A stretch of 5,755 nucleotides of DNA from Prevotellaceae bacterium (GTDB taxonomy: Bacteria > Bacteroidota > Bacteroidia > Bacteroidales > UBA932): NCBI GenBank assembly GCA_031287815.1, contig JAITSM010000015.1:1-5755 (forward strand), read 5' to 3'. This document shows positions 4,801 to 5,755 of this stretch, piece by piece. A program made the translations under genes and the position numbers. Position 1 is the stretch's first letter, and the number at the start of each line of letters is the position of its first letter. The notes under the pieces were generated by a model that was given only the letters and a program-made list of their open reading frames with translations, had not been told where the DNA came from and made no database searches.

Positions 4801-5755
4801 AGCAGTAACTCAGCATTTTTCCGGGCGGCCTTCAGCCCGGCCGCATCGCCGTCGTAAATCAATTTGACATTGGTGGTAAAGCGCCGGATGAGGGCGATTT
4901 GTTCTTTTGTGAGCGCTGTTCCGCAGGGCGCGACGGTTTGCGTGTAGCCGAGTTCGTGCATGCGCAGCACGTCGAAGTTGCCCTCGACAATGATGCACTC
5001 GTTACACTGCACCATACTCTTTTTTGCGAGGTGGATTCCAAACAGGCAACGCCCCTTATTGAATAGTTCGGAATCGCGGCTGTTGAGGTATTTTGCTTTT
5101 TCGTCGGCATTGAGCGCCCGCCCGGTGAATCCGACGACCGTGCCGGCCACATCACTGATGGGAAAAATGATGCGATTGCGGAAGTAGTCGAACGTTCCTC
5201 GCTCGCCCTCGCCGATGAGCGATGCGGCGAGCAGTACCTCTTTTTTGTATCCGGCTTTTATGGCTGCCTGTTCCAAGGCGTGCCAGTTGCCGGGGGCGAA
5301 GCCCAGCCCGAATGTTTTTATGGTGTCCGGCTTGAAACTCCGAGCGCGAAGGTACTCCCCACCATGCTCCACCTGTTCGGAAAAATATTGTTGCGCCCAA
5401 GCGGTGGCCACCTTGAGGCTTTCGCGCCGGGCGTATTTTGCCCGCTCCTCGTCGGAGGGTTGGTAGCCGGAAGGCACTTCGATATTGTATTTTTTTGCCA
5501 CTATCCGGACGGCTTCCGGAAAAGAAATGTGTTCGTGCTCCTGCAGGAACATGAACACACTGCCGGAGGCGCCACATCCAAAACATTTGTACAATCCCTT
5601 TGCGGGACTGACCGTGAAGCTGGCCGTTTTTTCGTCATGGAACGGACAGCAGCCGACGTGATTAACGCCGCGTTTGGCCAGCTTCACGTATTCGCCAATA
5701 ACTTCTACAATGTTGGCTGTGGCGAGTATTTTATCTATTATCTCCTGTGGTATCA
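1884..5755 (-). CDS. Phage-type DNA primase-helicase fusion (CHC2 zinc finger, TOPRIM, AAA+/SF3-like ATPase), 5' end at window edge
   Basis: This gene probably primes and unwinds the element's DNA during replication in the cytoplasm. The frame stays open to the edge. The last two bases read TG followed by IPQEIIDKIL, so the start is most likely an ATG with its A one base outside, giving about 1290 residues. In that numbering, the CHC2 zinc ligands are C37, H40, C58 and C61. The DnaG core follows at about 135-245, including KYLNS and FNKGR. TOPRIM spans about 253-340, with E258 in VEGNFDV, D302/D304 in YDGD and D335/D337 in DDPDS. A degenerate TOPRIM-like copy lies at 449-537 and a probable winged helix at 588-612. 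The ATPase half has Walker A GPTESGKS (881-888, K887), a Walker B-like VYEEYND (E931/E932), a sensor-like LLGQE and a possible arginine finger in LANR (R994). DnaG alone is usually about 600 residues. The primase assignment is firm. The helicase class is inferred from motifs. Confidence 0.93.
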   Translation of the reverse strand, partial: IPQEIIDKILATANIVEVIGEYVKLAKRGVNHVGCCPFHDEKTASFTVSPAKGLYKCFGCGASGSVFMFLQEHEHISFPEAVRIVAKKYNIEVPSGYQPSDEERAKYARRESLKVATAWAQQYFSEQVEHGGEYLRARSFKPDTIKTFGLGFAPGNWHALEQAAIKAGYKKEVLLAASLIGEGERGTFDYFRNRIIFPISDVAGTVVGFTGRALNADEKAKYLNSRDSELFNKGRCLFGIHLAKKSMVQCNECIIVEGNFDVLRMHELGYTQTVAPCGTALTKEQIALIRRFTTNVKLIYDGDAAGLKAARKNAELLLAEGMNTTIVLLPEGDDPDSLGLKVPGQLKKVVDKPVGIIEFIHRQWKPILAADPTKELEAINDAGGVIAAMSDDTARTMAITNAAKLFALSAETVKKAVAGQKIERVAIPGENGWIGLKIARGAIKEKRQAIITADYETFVSQHTEGKENIISFRGTLEHSHLQELCALTRNVFILDEMDNRAKKGKELPEIDLCKRFTAMQCNVIVEKTDRDEWNFPCENFIIRYARLCRKDIFENSGNEALRRQLIEECAALLSRSDQTTITINTKEIAVILGIKETDFKKILKPFLEKKKTRGEMNSEAITVDGERIDFDPDRLPGYVDLNFFRRWGYFPAQKNGRKIFYVFRTNEGGLMNIGNFYMEPLFHVYDPDPNRNKRIVQINNAESGATFFSEFISGNLIEFGAFKKFLFNEGGNVFSKGKSFQHEIIMASIANEFPKCYELNTFGQQHEGFYAFTNAIFHDGKIEYTNELGLVKHQDKTYYSPAFSKIYSAQRKDNDKYENDRWFIYRETNAATFEEWSQLMAQVYKMNSNGHWAVLYAIMAAFRSIIYPIDRLFTAPFFIGPTESGKSQIAISIRALFMSPEAPLFNLNSGTDAAFFTTMERFRDVVQVYEEYNDYQISDTKFQGLKAAVYDGEGKQKKKDATSKDLDVSKVNCAITLLGQEAPQRDDGSLANRCVLLLVPKKDDWAEQERELFDKLKSVEKAGLSNVLIEVLKQRDIVQRYYQKTQRACYKEIKNDLSEAGATHQSRILNTVSLFLAICKLWEEYVPTLRLPFSYAEFYAIARSKIIEQSESLSQTNRLSVFFDTLQILLNRTHNGIQPEHDYRIEIMRKITVMRHRKETYEMDLPAAPKVLLLRVNTVHQLYADIQKSEALTMTNLLMYLKDHPAYIGQVKSARFTWNEYTDHFDELTKQVKRIEKKASATTSCVAMNYDLLKELSGIDLEKYEDPVKPFDTPPASPDAQLAQTEMPF

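Noticed and set aside
4194..4808. Long plus-strand open frame of 204 codons opposite the primase
   Set aside because: It lies antisense to a strongly supported coding region with conserved motifs. It is low in recognisable protein features and is a codon-usage shadow.

Overview
The window looks like part of a phage, prophage or phage-derived mobile element of a Bacteroidota host. This rests on the predicted proteins, the AT-rich TTAA-repeat leaders ahead of several start codons, and the absence of a clear Shine-Dalgarno sequence before any start. I cannot assign a genus. All credible genes are on the minus strand, so transcription runs from position 5755 towards 1.

Positions 5755-1884 hold one very long gene for a primase-helicase fusion of about 1290 residues. 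Its order is: DnaG-type CHC2 zinc finger, RNA-polymerase-like core with TOPRIM, a second degenerate TOPRIM-like segment, a probable winged helix, and an SF3/AAA+-like ATPase with GPTESGKS as Walker A. The start codon appears to be an ATG whose first base lies just outside the window. The protein ends in a Pro-Phe tip resembling that of SSB.

Positions 1883-1485 are about 400 bp with little or no coding. They hold the most striking structure here: eight exact copies of GTTCCAAC (four per strand), arranged in alternating same-strand pairs. The outermost pairs form a perfect 29-bp inverted repeat (1520-1548 and 1747-1775). Inside lie a hairpin, A-tracts and a nearly pure A/T stretch of 40 bp. Because it adjoins a replicative primase-helicase gene, I read it as a candidate replication origin or a multi-operator control region. 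A doubtful 35-codon ORF overlaps its right arm.

Positions 1484-210 carry three small genes of 114, 171 and 126 codons. None has a function I can assign. The 126-residue protein has the look of a small beta-rich phage protein. Two intergenic joints consist of TTAA-containing short tandem repeats with periods of 7, and of 8-9 bases. These repeats contain the stop codon of the upstream gene and sit just before, or include, the start codon of the next one.

Positions 155-1 hold the first 51 codons of a gene cut by the window edge. It resembles the N-terminus of phage S49 peptidases (capsid-maturation or scaffold type) of Bacteroidota. If right, a replication module is joined directly to a morphogenesis module. 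No tRNA, rRNA, CRISPR array, integrase or transposase was seen.
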